Under the pieces are notes generated by a model, which was not told where the DNA came from, did not search any database, and worked only from the letters and a program-made list of their open reading frames with translations. The position numbers were made by a program, and so were the translations under genes. 64,000 bases of DNA from Aequorivita sublithincola DSM 14238 (GTDB lineage Bacteria; Bacteroidota; Bacteroidia; Flavobacteriales; Flavobacteriaceae). The stretch covers positions 1,205,001-1,269,000 of the forward strand of contig NC_018013.1 of the NCBI RefSeq assembly GCF_000265385.1, given 5' to 3'. Within the stretch, counting starts at the first letter, position 1. Each line of letters begins with the position of its first letter. This document shows positions 41,590-49,464 of this stretch, one piece after another.

Positions 41590-43440
41590 ATGGGATTAGT
41601 CAATGCAAAGGAAATTGCAAAAGCAATAAACGTCGATAAATTCGGCTTTTTTGGCACTTTTATGGGCTGGTCTTTAATGAAGTTTTTAAACATTACAACC
41701 CTCAACAAAATCTACGATAAAAACAAGCATCTAAAAGATTTAGAGTTTGTAAATGCATTGCTTGAAGAATTTGAAATAAAGTTTGAAATTCCTGAAGAAG
41801 ATTTACGTCGTATCCCTAAAACTGGTCCCTTTATAACAATTTCAAACCATCCGTTGGGTGGGATTGATGGTATTCTTCTTCTAAAATTATTATTAGAACA
41901 CCGTCCAGATTTTAAGATTGTAGCCAATTTTCTGCTACACAGAATTGAACCGCTGAAACCTTACGTTATGCCCGTAAATCCTTTTGAGGGAAGGAAAGAC
42001 GCAAAATCTAGCGTAGCTGGTTTTAAAGCCGCGCTGAAACATTTACAAGAAGACCATCCGCTAGGAATTTTCCCGGCAGGCGAAGTTTCAACTTATAGAG
42101 ACGACAAATTATTGGTTGACAAACCGTGGGAAGAAGCCGCAATGAAACTGATAAAAAGAGCCGAAGTACCCGTGGTTCCAATCTATTTTCACGCAAAAAA
42201 CAGCAAACTTTTTTACCGTTTGGCGAAGATGAGCGATACACTGCGAACCGCGAAATTGCCTTCAGAATTGCTTACACAAAAAGAGCGTTTAATAAAAGTT
42301 CGGATCGGGAACGCAATTTCAGTAGAAGATCAAGATGAACACGAATCGCTTAAAACCTTTACTGAGTTTCTTCGGAAGAAAACGTATATGCTTTCCAATG
42401 CCTTTCAGAAGAAAAAGCTGTTAGACAACATACCAAAAACGTTGAAGTTTCCGAAACCACCGAAAAAAATTGCTGGGCCTATTCCGCTGAAAGCAATGGA
42501 GGCCGAAATTGAAAACTTGCGCCAAAATGATAAACGACTTCTGATAAGTAAAAACTATGAAGTGTTTTTGGCCGAAGCAAATTCAGTTCCTTATATAATT
42601 CAAGAGATAGGAAGACTACGCGAAATTACGTTCAGAGAAGTAGGTGAAGGCACCAATAATAGTACCGATCTAGACAAATTCGATAGCTATTACCACCATA
42701 TGTTTTTATGGGATAATGATGCCAAAAAAATGGCTGGTGCATACAGAATGGGACTTGGTTCAGAGATTTTTCCACGGTTCGGGATTGACGGATTTTATCT
42801 TCAGGATTTATTTCGCTTTGAACCAGAATTGTACGAAATGATGAGCAAGTCCATTGAAATGGGGCGTGCCTTCATTATTAAAGAATATCAATTGCGCCCA
42901 ATGCCTTTGTTTTTACTTTGGAAAGGAATCGTCCACACAACATTGCGATATCCGGAACACCGCTATTTAATTGGTGGCGTGAGCATCAGTAATAAGTTTT
43001 CAGAATTTTCAAAAAGTTTGATGATTGAGTTTATGAAATCAAATTATTACGATCCCTATGTGGCACAATACATCAATCCGAAGAAAGAATATAAAGTAAA
43101 ATTGAAAGATGCGGACAAAGATTTTATCTTCGACGAAAGTGAGGCCGACCTCAATAAATTTGACAAAATAATTGATGAAGTGGAACCGGGAAGTCTTCGT
43201 TTGCCTGTTCTTATTAAAAAATACATCAAACAAAACGCGAAAGTTGTGGCTTTTAATGTTGATCCACTTTTCAACAATGCTGTGGATGGTTTGATGTACA
43301 TACGTATTGCAGATTTACCAGAAAGTACCGTAAAACCCGTGATGGAGGAATTTCAGGCGGAGCTTGAAAAAAAGTATTCCGATAAATACGGTGAAAATCC
43401 AGATGCCGAGAATTTAAAAGAAGAAGAAAAACCAGATTAA
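41590..43440 (+). CDS. olsF: Bifunctional O-/N-acyltransferase, OlsF type (aminolipid synthesis)
   Basis: This 616-residue protein joins two acyltransferases. The N-terminal half (about 1-290) is a PlsC-type O-acyltransferase with ISNHPLGGIDGILLLK (catalytic His and Asp) and FPAGEVSTYRD. The C-terminal half (about 310-590) is a hemolysin/OlsB-type N-acyltransferase with YEVFLAEANSVPYIIQEIGRLREITFREVGEG, DGFYLQDLFRF and GRAFIIKEYQLRP. That order is the OlsF layout known to make ornithine lipids in Serratia and in Flavobacterium johnsoniae. Here it would make ornithine, glycine or related aminolipids of the membrane. It stands alone with its own -7 element and precedes the DUF5995 gene by 27 nt. 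Confidence 0.82.
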   Translation: MGLVNAKEIAKAINVDKFGFFGTFMGWSLMKFLNITTLNKIYDKNKHLKDLEFVNALLEEFEIKFEIPEEDLRRIPKTGPFITISNHPLGGIDGILLLKLLLEHRPDFKIVANFLLHRIEPLKPYVMPVNPFEGRKDAKSSVAGFKAALKHLQEDHPLGIFPAGEVSTYRDDKLLVDKPWEEAAMKLIKRAEVPVVPIYFHAKNSKLFYRLAKMSDTLRTAKLPSELLTQKERLIKVRIGNAISVEDQDEHESLKTFTEFLRKKTYMLSNAFQKKKLLDNIPKTLKFPKPPKKIAGPIPLKAMEAEIENLRQNDKRLLISKNYEVFLAEANSVPYIIQEIGRLREITFREVGEGTNNSTDLDKFDSYYHHMFLWDNDAKKMAGAYRMGLGSEIFPRFGIDGFYLQDLFRFEPELYEMMSKSIEMGRAFIIKEYQLRPMPLFLLWKGIVHTTLRYPEHRYLIGGVSISNKFSEFSKSLMIEFMKSNYYDPYVAQYINPKKEYKVKLKDADKDFIFDESEADLNKFDKIIDEVEPGSLRLPVLIKKYIKQNAKVVAFNVDPLFNNAVDGLMYIRIADLPESTVKPVMEEFQAELEKKYSDKYGENPDAENLKEEEKPD

Positions 43441-43467
43441 TTCTTTTCACAAAAAATCCAATCTATT

Positions 43468-44220
43468 ATGACTGCAACAACTATTGATGAAGTTATAGCG
43501 CGACTGGATAGTATTATTGATTCTGAATGCGCCAAAAATTCGCGAATGGCGTATTTCCCTATTCTTTATAGAAAAGTTACCATTCGTATTAAAGAAGGAA
43601 TTTTGAATAGTGAGTTTGAAAACAACCAACGTATGGAAAAGTTGGATGTACTTTTTGCCAATCGTTATATTGATGCTTATGACTGTTTGGGAGCTACCAA
43701 ACCGTATACCCAAAGCTGGAAAAACGCCTTTGAAGCTTCACAAAAAGATACTCTTTTAATTATGCAGCATTTGCTTTTGGGAATAAATGCTCATATCAAT
43801 TTAGACCTTGGAATTGCCGTTGCTGAAACCGTTGGCGACGATGGAGAATTGATGAGTTTCGAAAATGATTTCAACAAAATCAATGAAATTCTTGGTTCCA
43901 TGATTGCAAATGTAGAAGCCAAAATAATTTCAGTTTCACCATTATTTGGATTGCTTGACAGATTCGGAAAGGGTCGAGAAGATAAGTTGGTTAGTTTCAG
44001 TATTAACGTGGCGCGAGACGGAGCGTGGCTTTTTGCGAACCAATATCATTTTTCGCCAACGAAAGAAATAGAATTAAAATCCCGTGATACAATTATAGCC
44101 ATTCTGGCTGAAAAATTGATCCATCAAAAAAGCTGGGTGCTTAAGTATTTGGTAAAAACCATTGCTTTTTTTGAAAAAAATGATGTGCCCCAAATTGTGG
44201 CAGTACTTAAAAAGGAATAG
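43468..44220 (+). CDS. DUF5995 family protein
   Basis: This 250-residue mostly helical protein contains RYIDAYDCLGATKPYTQSWKNAF and MQHLLLGINAHINLDLGIAVAE, a conserved His-rich segment typical of DUF5995. Together with several Asp and Asn residues it could form a metal or lipid-related site, but no activity is known. It follows the OlsF-type gene closely and may be in the same transcript. Its TAG stop directly abuts the stop of the convergent DoxX gene with no base between. Confidence 0.75.
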   Translation: MTATTIDEVIARLDSIIDSECAKNSRMAYFPILYRKVTIRIKEGILNSEFENNQRMEKLDVLFANRYIDAYDCLGATKPYTQSWKNAFEASQKDTLLIMQHLLLGINAHINLDLGIAVAETVGDDGELMSFENDFNKINEILGSMIANVEAKIISVSPLFGLLDRFGKGREDKLVSFSINVARDGAWLFANQYHFSPTKEIELKSRDTIIAILAEKLIHQKSWVLKYLVKTIAFFEKNDVPQIVAVLKKE

Positions 44221-44604
44221 TTAGATTAGAATTAAACTTCCACCATGAGTTGCAAAAATTACAAAGGCACCAAGAAACAATAATAGGTCGTAATGCCAGC
44301 CGTAGCCTTTGTCTTCATAAAAACCTGTTTTCCAAACGAATATTTTTTTATACATAGCACCAAGCATAGCGCCCATAATGAGTAGCGCTCCGATTTGAGT
44401 AAAAATTCCGAATGCTATTGAAACAGCGCCAGCTATTTCAGCAATACCTAAAACGGTAGTTGCAGTGGGTGACATACCTATGCTTTTGCCACGCTCCTCT
44501 GGTTTCTGCACGTGACTTTTTCCGCTGGAGAAAAAGACGATGGCTATAATTATTCTGAGTAATAATAGTGCGAAACCGGCAAGAAAGGCTGTATCTAAAA
44601 TCAT
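44221..44604 (-). CDS. DoxX family membrane protein
   Basis: This 127-residue protein has four predicted membrane helices with LLLRIIIAIVFFSSGKSHVQKPEE, LGIAEIAGAVSIAFGIFTQIGALLIMGAMLGAMYKKI and a C-terminal LLFLGAFVIFATHGGSL. These match the DoxX fold related to thiosulfate:quinone oxidoreductase small subunits and oxidative-stress membrane complexes. It is 5 nt downstream of a VOC gene on the same strand. Confidence 0.85.
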   Translation of the reverse strand: MILDTAFLAGFALLLLRIIIAIVFFSSGKSHVQKPEERGKSIGMSPTATTVLGIAEIAGAVSIAFGIFTQIGALLIMGAMLGAMYKKIFVWKTGFYEDKGYGWHYDLLLFLGAFVIFATHGGSLILI

Positions 44605-44609
44605 TTTTT

Positions 44610-45026
44610 TTATTTTGAAGTGTAGGGATTATAACTTCCAAAGTTCCAGATATATCCTTCTGGGTCTTTGCAGCTGTAACCGCGACCGCCGTAGTCTTCA
44701 GTTTTGATGTCCATTACTATTTTGGCGCCGTTTGCTTTGGCGTTTTTGTAATGGTTATCAATTTCTTCAATAATAATATATGCTGTTTGGGTATTAAATC
44801 CATTCGTTTCTGAAGGTGTGCCAATCATTTTTCCAAATTCACTTTCTGGACGATAAGTGCCAATCATAATCATTGCATTGCCAAGAGAAAGCTCTGCGTG
44901 TTGCACCACATTATTATCATCTTTATAAACAAAATGCTCGCTAAATCCAAAAGCACTTTTTAAGAAATTAAGCGCTTTATTGGAATCTTTATAAACCATT
45001 GTTGGTATTGCTCCGTAGTTGCTCAT
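44610..45026 (-). CDS. VOC family protein (PhnB/glyoxalase-like)
   Basis: This 138-residue protein begins NYGAIPTMVYKDSNKALNFLKSAFGFSEHFV and ends GYSCKDPEGYIWNFGSYNP, the beta-alpha-beta-beta-beta pattern of the VOC superfamily. The first metal position is Pro-Thr-Met rather than His, while a His occurs in VVQHAELSLGNAMIMIG, which is like the PhnB-type bleomycin-resistance group. Substrate unknown. It is the upstream partner of the DoxX gene. Confidence 0.85.
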   Translation of the reverse strand: MSNYGAIPTMVYKDSNKALNFLKSAFGFSEHFVYKDDNNVVQHAELSLGNAMIMIGTYRPESEFGKMIGTPSETNGFNTQTAYIIIEEIDNHYKNAKANGAKIVMDIKTEDYGGRGYSCKDPEGYIWNFGSYNPYTSK

Positions 45027-45091
45027 AGCCTTGCTCTTTAAATTATTTAATTAAATAAGCCTCTGAAAAATTTTCAAAAGCTTGTAAATAT

Positions 45092-45454
45092 CTAGAACCA
45101 TCCCTTTTTACCTACTTGATAGGTTTGGTAGAATTCTTCGTCGCTTTTGGTTAAGTAAATTATACCTTCAATAAAAGGAATAATTCCACCGATACCGCAG
45201 GTTACAATACTGATTACTATTTGTATAATTCCTTCCTGGGTATAGCCTAAAATGAATTTATGAATTCCTAAATATCCAAAGACAAGTGCTAAAACGCCTG
45301 CTAGAATTTTTTTGTTTTCTTGATTATGAGTGGCTTGGTTCCAGCCTTCTTTAAATTCGTTGGCGCTGTGTTTTGCTTGTTGTTCAAAATTGTCTGCTGC
45401 TTCATCCACTCGTCTTTTTGTGCTGTCGTAGCCTGAGTTTTGTTGTTCTTCCAT
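45092..45454 (-). CDS. TM2 domain protein
   Basis: This 120-residue protein has a hydrophilic helical N-terminus (about 1-45, Gln/Glu/Asn rich) and a C-terminal TM2 unit: ILAGVLALVFGYLGIHKFILGYTQEGI, then QIVISIVTCGIGGIIPFIEGIIYL, two helices joined by a short charged turn. The final KSDEEFYQTYQVGKKGWF is typical. Function is unknown; TM2 proteins are small membrane proteins found widely. Confidence 0.88.
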   Translation of the reverse strand: MEEQQNSGYDSTKRRVDEAADNFEQQAKHSANEFKEGWNQATHNQENKKILAGVLALVFGYLGIHKFILGYTQEGIIQIVISIVTCGIGGIIPFIEGIIYLTKSDEEFYQTYQVGKKGWF

Positions 45455-45498
45455 GGTATTAATTAGTTGGTTTAAAGTTTAATAAAAGTATAAAAAAA

Positions 45499-45885
45499 TT
45501 ATAGAGAAGGGTTGGCCACAGGTTCCCAAAGTTCAATTTTGTTTCCATCGGGATCGAGAATCCAGCCAAATTTTCCATAATCATAAGTCTCCATTTCCCC
45601 TACAATTGTTACACCTTCTTCCTTTAATATTTTCAACAATTCTTCTAAATTTTCAACGCGATAGTTAATCATAAACTCTTTTTCGCTCGGTGCAAAATAT
45701 TTCGTGTCATCTTTAAATGGACTCCATTGAGTAGAACATTTTTTACCGTTTTCATCCTGCCAATCAAAGCTACAGCCATAATTACTTGTATCTAATCCTA
45801 AATGATTTTTGTACCATTCATTCGTTTTTTCAGGATTTTTTGTTTTGAAGAAAATTCCACCAATACCAGTTACTCTTTTATCCAT
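45499..45885 (-). CDS. VOC family protein (glyoxalase-like)
   Basis: This 128-residue protein contains GIGGIFFKTKNPEKTNEWYKNHLGLD at the N-terminus and FGWILDPDGNKIELWEP at the C-terminus, with the Glu of the last metal-binding strand. It is different from the PhnB-like protein 0.5 kb away. Activity is unknown. It directly follows the dehydrogenase gene with a 4-nt gap on the same strand. Confidence 0.87.
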   Translation of the reverse strand: MDKRVTGIGGIFFKTKNPEKTNEWYKNHLGLDTSNYGCSFDWQDENGKKCSTQWSPFKDDTKYFAPSEKEFMINYRVENLEELLKILKEEGVTIVGEMETYDYGKFGWILDPDGNKIELWEPVANPSL

Positions 45886-45889
45886 TTTA

Positions 45890-46831
45890 TTATTTTTTGA
45901 AGTTTTGAATTATTTTTTCAGCAATAACAGTTGCCAATTTTTCTTTGCTTTCCGCCGTCCATCCTGCAACGTGCGGACTTAGAATTACGTTGTCCATTGC
46001 GAAGAGTTCTTTTAAAGCAGTAGGGAGATTGTCTGAATCAAAAAGGGTTTCAAAAGAAAGTTTTTCAAATTCTAAAACGTCTAAACCTGCTCCCAAAATT
46101 TTTCCAGATTTTAAGGCTGAAACCAAATCCTGCGTCACAACACTTTTGCCACGAGCCGTATTAATTAGCCAAAATGATTTTGAAAAAGAATTAATAAATT
46201 CTGAATCTATTATTTTATCAGTTAATGGCGTCCAAGGAGTGTGAAGGCTTAAGACATCTGCTTTTTGATGAAGTTCTTTTAACGAAACTTGTGTTGCGTT
46301 TTCATCGCCAACATTTTCTTTAAGATCGTAACAAATCACTTCACAATCAAAACCTCGCAGTTTTTTGGCGAATGCTTTGCCCATATTTCCATAACCAATA
46401 ATTCCGACAGTTTTTTCGTCCAGTTCTATTCCGCGGTTGGCTTCGCGGTTCCATAGACCGTTTTTAACCTCTCTGTCGGCGTTATTTAGTTTGTTGAATA
46501 GTGAAAGAAGCATTCCCAAAGTATGCTCGCTCACGGCGTTTCTATTGCCTTCGGGGGCGGCGATAAGTTTAATGTCAATTTTTTCAGCATACTCTATATC
46601 GATGCTTTCCAAACCAGCGCCAACACGGGCAATGAATTTTAAGTTTTTGGCAGCATCTAGAAATTGTTTGTCAATGTTGAAGCGACTTCTAATTACAATT
46701 CCTTCATAATTGGAAATAATTTCTTCTATTTCAGATTTTGAAGCTTTGTAATTTTCTTCATTTGAAAATCCTGCCTCCTTCAACATTTTCAGAAGTAAAG
46801 GATGATTGTTATCGAGATGAAGGATTTTCAT
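45890..46831 (-). CDS. D-2-hydroxyacid dehydrogenase (SerA-like)
   Basis: This 313-residue NAD-dependent dehydrogenase has the Rossmann motif VGIIGYGNMGKAFAKKL, LSLHTPWTPLTDKII, WLINTARGKSVV with catalytic Arg and LSPHVAGWTAESKEKL with catalytic His. ARVGAGLESIDIEYA belongs to the substrate part. It has no C-terminal ACT domain, so it may be a short phosphoglycerate dehydrogenase or another 2-hydroxyacid dehydrogenase. Its neighbours (VOC, cupin) do not help decide. Confidence 0.87.
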   Translation of the reverse strand: MKILHLDNNHPLLLKMLKEAGFSNEENYKASKSEIEEIISNYEGIVIRSRFNIDKQFLDAAKNLKFIARVGAGLESIDIEYAEKIDIKLIAAPEGNRNAVSEHTLGMLLSLFNKLNNADREVKNGLWNREANRGIELDEKTVGIIGYGNMGKAFAKKLRGFDCEVICYDLKENVGDENATQVSLKELHQKADVLSLHTPWTPLTDKIIDSEFINSFSKSFWLINTARGKSVVTQDLVSALKSGKILGAGLDVLEFEKLSFETLFDSDNLPTALKELFAMDNVILSPHVAGWTAESKEKLATVIAEKIIQNFKK

Positions 46832-46848
46832 ATTTGGCTTTTAGATTT

Positions 46849-46869
46849 CCAAGGTTATGATAACCTTGG
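46849..46869. repeat. AGGTTAT/ATAACCT palindrome
   Basis: CCAAGGTTAT and ATAACCTTGG are perfect 10-bp arms around one base, between the dehydrogenase and cupin genes; related in design to the AGGTTTT/AAAACCT family. Confidence 0.8.
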
Positions 46870-46887
46870 AGGAAAATTCAAGTAAAA

Positions 46888-47253
46888 TTATATTTTAGGA
46901 TATTCTGAAACGGTCTTTTCCGAAGTTACATTGCCTGTGTGTTTTGTGGAAATTTTTTCAAAAAGAAGTACGTGAACCTCTCCGCCATTTTTAGTTTTTG
47001 GGCAATGCTCCACACCTTTTGGAACAACAATTATTTCACCTTCGGAAACAATTTCAATTTTATCACGAAAGTGCATCTCCAAAATTCCTTTCTGCACAAA
47101 AAACAATTCATCTTCTTCTTCGTGTTTATGCCAAACAAATTCATCTTTCAACTTCGCCAAAAGAACTTGCATATTGTTCACAACAGCTATTTGGTGCGGA
47201 TACCAATATTTTTTGAAGCTAGAAAACTTATCTTCAAGATTGATAGTTTGCAT
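46888..47253 (-). CDS. Small cupin-domain protein
   Basis: This 121-residue single-domain cupin has motif 1 FVWHKHEEEDELFFVQKGILEMHF with His, His and Glu metal ligands and motif 2 GEIIVVPKGVEHCPKT with the last His. These allow a metal site, but no enzymatic role is clear. It lies 2 nt downstream of the lipoprotein gene, so the two are probably co-transcribed. Confidence 0.87.
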   Translation of the reverse strand: MQTINLEDKFSSFKKYWYPHQIAVVNNMQVLLAKLKDEFVWHKHEEEDELFFVQKGILEMHFRDKIEIVSEGEIIVVPKGVEHCPKTKNGGEVHVLLFEKISTKHTGNVTSEKTVSEYPKI

Positions 47254-47255
47254 AA

Positions 47256-47780
47256 CTATTCGTGTTGGTTAGGATTTGCCTGCGGGTAAGGAATCAAGTC
47301 CTTCTTCGTAAGATTTGAAATTTTAAAATAATTTTTCTTACCATTGATCCAGTATTCTACGACTGCTTGATTATCGGCTAGTTGAAATGGAAAATCAATT
47401 GACGGCGTATTTTGAGCCTCTTTAATAGGATCATTATCCATAACAATGTCCCGTTGTTTGTCATGTCTAAGATAACCAACATATTTATTTGGTTCGTTTA
47501 TATTGCCTTTTGCTTCTAAAATTTGATTTCTGAAGTAGATATTTTGAATCACAACATTATCCTCTTTTTCGCTAAAAGTAATATGAACATTGGTTCCAGA
47601 ACCGCCTTCCTTTACACCAGCGACCCAATCTTGATAAAAGGCATCAACCACTTTAAAAGGTGGGTTTTGGCTGAATTCCAGGTTTTTTTCTATATTCTGC
47701 GCTCCACCGCAATTTGATAATGCGAAAAGCAAAATAGGTAATGTCAAAATAATAGCTATTGTTTTCATCTTTGTTTTCAT
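47256..47780 (-). CDS. Putative lipoprotein of unknown function
   Basis: This 174-residue protein starts with a signal peptide ending in the lipobox ALSNCGG, with Cys24 as the likely lipidated residue (a second Met at residue 5 would shorten the leader). The mature part is beta-rich and contains KVVDAFYQDWVAGVKEGGSGTN and YWINGKKNYFKI, a pattern I do not recognise beyond conserved Flavobacteriaceae proteins. It precedes the cupin by 2 nt. No function is assigned. Confidence 0.75.
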   Translation of the reverse strand: MKTKMKTIAIILTLPILLFALSNCGGAQNIEKNLEFSQNPPFKVVDAFYQDWVAGVKEGGSGTNVHITFSEKEDNVVIQNIYFRNQILEAKGNINEPNKYVGYLRHDKQRDIVMDNDPIKEAQNTPSIDFPFQLADNQAVVEYWINGKKNYFKISNLTKKDLIPYPQANPNQHE

Positions 47781-47814
47781 TCACGAAATTTACAAATAAT
47801 ATGGAACATGAAAC

Positions 47815-47839
47815 CGAACAGGTTTTAAAAACCTGTTCG
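47815..47839. repeat. AGGTTTT/AAAACCT family palindrome
   Basis: CGAACAGGTTT and AAACCTGTTCG are perfect 11-bp arms with a 3-nt centre, between the lipoprotein and outer membrane protein genes. Confidence 0.85.
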
Positions 47840-47880
47840 ATTTAAATAATTCGCCAGATAGTAATCAGAATCGCAATGAT

Positions 47881-48414
47881 CTAAAATTTAAATCCAAGAC
47901 CCAAAAATGCGGCAATTCCACTGGCAGCATCTACATTCAAAGTAATGTTGCGAGCATTAAAATAAGGAAGTAGCAGTTTTAGATACAACTTTTCCCCAAT
48001 TTTATAATGTGCTCCTGGGCCAATGTTATAAATAGTCAAAGCACTGTTCTGAATATATCCTTGGGTTTGGTCCTCGAAGCCAAAGCCGTAGCCCGCTTGG
48101 GCAAAAACGTTCCATTTTTCTTTATTGACAAAGTAATAATGAATTGAAGGCGTAAAACCATAGGAATGGATTGTAACATCACTATTGTTCTTTAATAAAG
48201 TATTGTTTGAAGTGAAAAAGCTTCCGGAAAGAGAAACTTTGTTTGAAATGAAAAACTCAAAACTAGCTAAACCCAAAGCGCCGAAATCGTCTTGGTTATT
48301 AGTAGTCGTCGGATAAGGAGAAACTGCTACTGAAAGTATTATTTCGCCTTTTTGGTTTTGAGAGGAAACTGTTAAGCAAAAAAGAAAAGCGAATAGTAGA
48401 AGTAATTTTTTCAT
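47881..48414 (-). CDS. Outer membrane beta-barrel protein
   Basis: This 177-residue protein has a signal peptide (MKKLLLLFAFLFCLTVSSQ) and a mature part of alternating beta strands, for example FGALGLASFEFFISNKVSLSGSFF, SYGFTPSIHYYFVNKEKWNVFAQAGYGFG and AAFLGLGFKF with the terminal Phe typical of barrels. It is a small OmpW/OprF-like eight-strand barrel by size. Role unknown. A terminator separates it from atpG. Confidence 0.8.
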   Translation of the reverse strand: MKKLLLLFAFLFCLTVSSQNQKGEIILSVAVSPYPTTTNNQDDFGALGLASFEFFISNKVSLSGSFFTSNNTLLKNNSDVTIHSYGFTPSIHYYFVNKEKWNVFAQAGYGFGFEDQTQGYIQNSALTIYNIGPGAHYKIGEKLYLKLLLPYFNARNITLNVDAASGIAAFLGLGFKF

Positions 48415-48455
48415 CCAGTAAAATTTTAATGAAGATACTTAAATATTTAGGCATA

Positions 48456-48485
48456 AAAAAAGCCTCTCGTAAAACGAAAGGCTTT
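48456..48485 (-). terminator. Terminator of the ATP synthase operon
   Basis: On the minus strand AGCCTTTCGT-TTTA-CGAGAGGCT pairs with one G-U and is followed by seven Ts, 20 to 40 nt after the atpG stop. Confidence 0.85.
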
Positions 48486-48506
48486 TAAAAATGAATTTAT
48501 AAAATA

Positions 48507-49382
48507 CTATCCAGCCAATGCCTCAGCACCACCAACAATCTCAAGGATTTCATTGGTAATAGAAGCTTGACGTGCTTTGTTGTATTGTAGTTTTAATGCA
48601 TCACGAAGTTCGGTTGCATTATCAGTCGCTTTGTGCATCGCCGTCATACGTGCGCCGTGCTCGCTGGCAACGCTATCTCTAAGCGACTTGAATAATTGCG
48701 TTTTTAAACTCTTTGGAATTAATGCTTCAACAATTTCTTCTTTTGAAGGTTCAAAAATGTAGAATGTTTCAGTGGTTTTTGCTTCTTGGCCTTCAATTTG
48801 TTTTGGAGGCATAATTGGCAAAAACTGCTCGCTCATCACAATTTGTGTAGCGGCATTTCTGAAATTATTGTAAACCACAATGATCTTATCATATTTCCCT
48901 TCGGAAAAAAGAAGCATCAATTTTTCAGCGATTTCTGAAGTAGCATCAAAAGAAAGATTGTCAAAAATAGCGTTGTTATTCTCGATAACAGTTCCAAACT
49001 TTTTCAGAATATCATTTCCTTTTTTACCAAGGGTCATAAAATCTACTTGCTTGCCAGCGTAGGTTGTTGCTGCCAAATTTCTAGCTTCTTTTACGATGTT
49101 ACTATTAAAAGCTCCCGCCAAACCACGGTTACTGGTAATGGCAACCACCAAAATTTTGTTTGCCTCGCGCTGGTCTGAATACTTGCTGCCAGTATCGTCA
49201 TCAAGCGTGGCACTTAGGTTTTGCAAAAGTTCGGTAAGTTTTTCAGAATAGGGACGCATTGCGGTAATAGCATCCTGCGCCTTCTTCAATTTTGCAGCAG
49301 AAACCATTTTCATGGCACTGGTAATCTGCATCGTTGAGCTGACGGATGATATTCTGTTACGTATTTCTTTAAGATTCGCCAT
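48507..49382 (-). CDS. atpG: ATP synthase F1 subunit gamma
   Basis: This 291-residue rotor shaft protein begins ANLKEIRNRISSVSSTMQITSAMKMVSAAKLKKAQ and ends RQASITNEILEIVGGAEALAG, the N- and C-terminal coiled-coil helices conserved in all gamma subunits. SNRGLAGAFNSNIVK is the Rossmann-like part. It is the last gene of the operon, separated from atpA by a CTCTGCG palindromic repeat of 65 nt. atpD and atpC do not follow, as is usual in Bacteroidota, where they form another operon. Confidence 0.97.
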   Translation of the reverse strand: MANLKEIRNRISSVSSTMQITSAMKMVSAAKLKKAQDAITAMRPYSEKLTELLQNLSATLDDDTGSKYSDQREANKILVVAITSNRGLAGAFNSNIVKEARNLAATTYAGKQVDFMTLGKKGNDILKKFGTVIENNNAIFDNLSFDATSEIAEKLMLLFSEGKYDKIIVVYNNFRNAATQIVMSEQFLPIMPPKQIEGQEAKTTETFYIFEPSKEEIVEALIPKSLKTQLFKSLRDSVASEHGARMTAMHKATDNATELRDALKLQYNKARQASITNEILEIVGGAEALAG

Positions 49383-49396
49383 TTTTATTTATGTTA

Positions 49397-49461
49397 CTCT
49401 GCGTTCTCTGCGACTTTGCGGTAATAATTAAAAACCGAAGAGGCGCAGAGAGCGCAAAGAC
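49397..49461. repeat. CTCTGCG-type palindromic repeat, copy 2 (atpA-atpG gap)
   Basis: CTCTGCGACTTTGCGGT and CCGAAGAGGCGCAGAGA face each other across about 12 nt. It is a relative of 1296-1356 and will form an RNA hairpin between atpA and atpG. Confidence 0.8.
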
Positions 49462-49464
49462 TTT

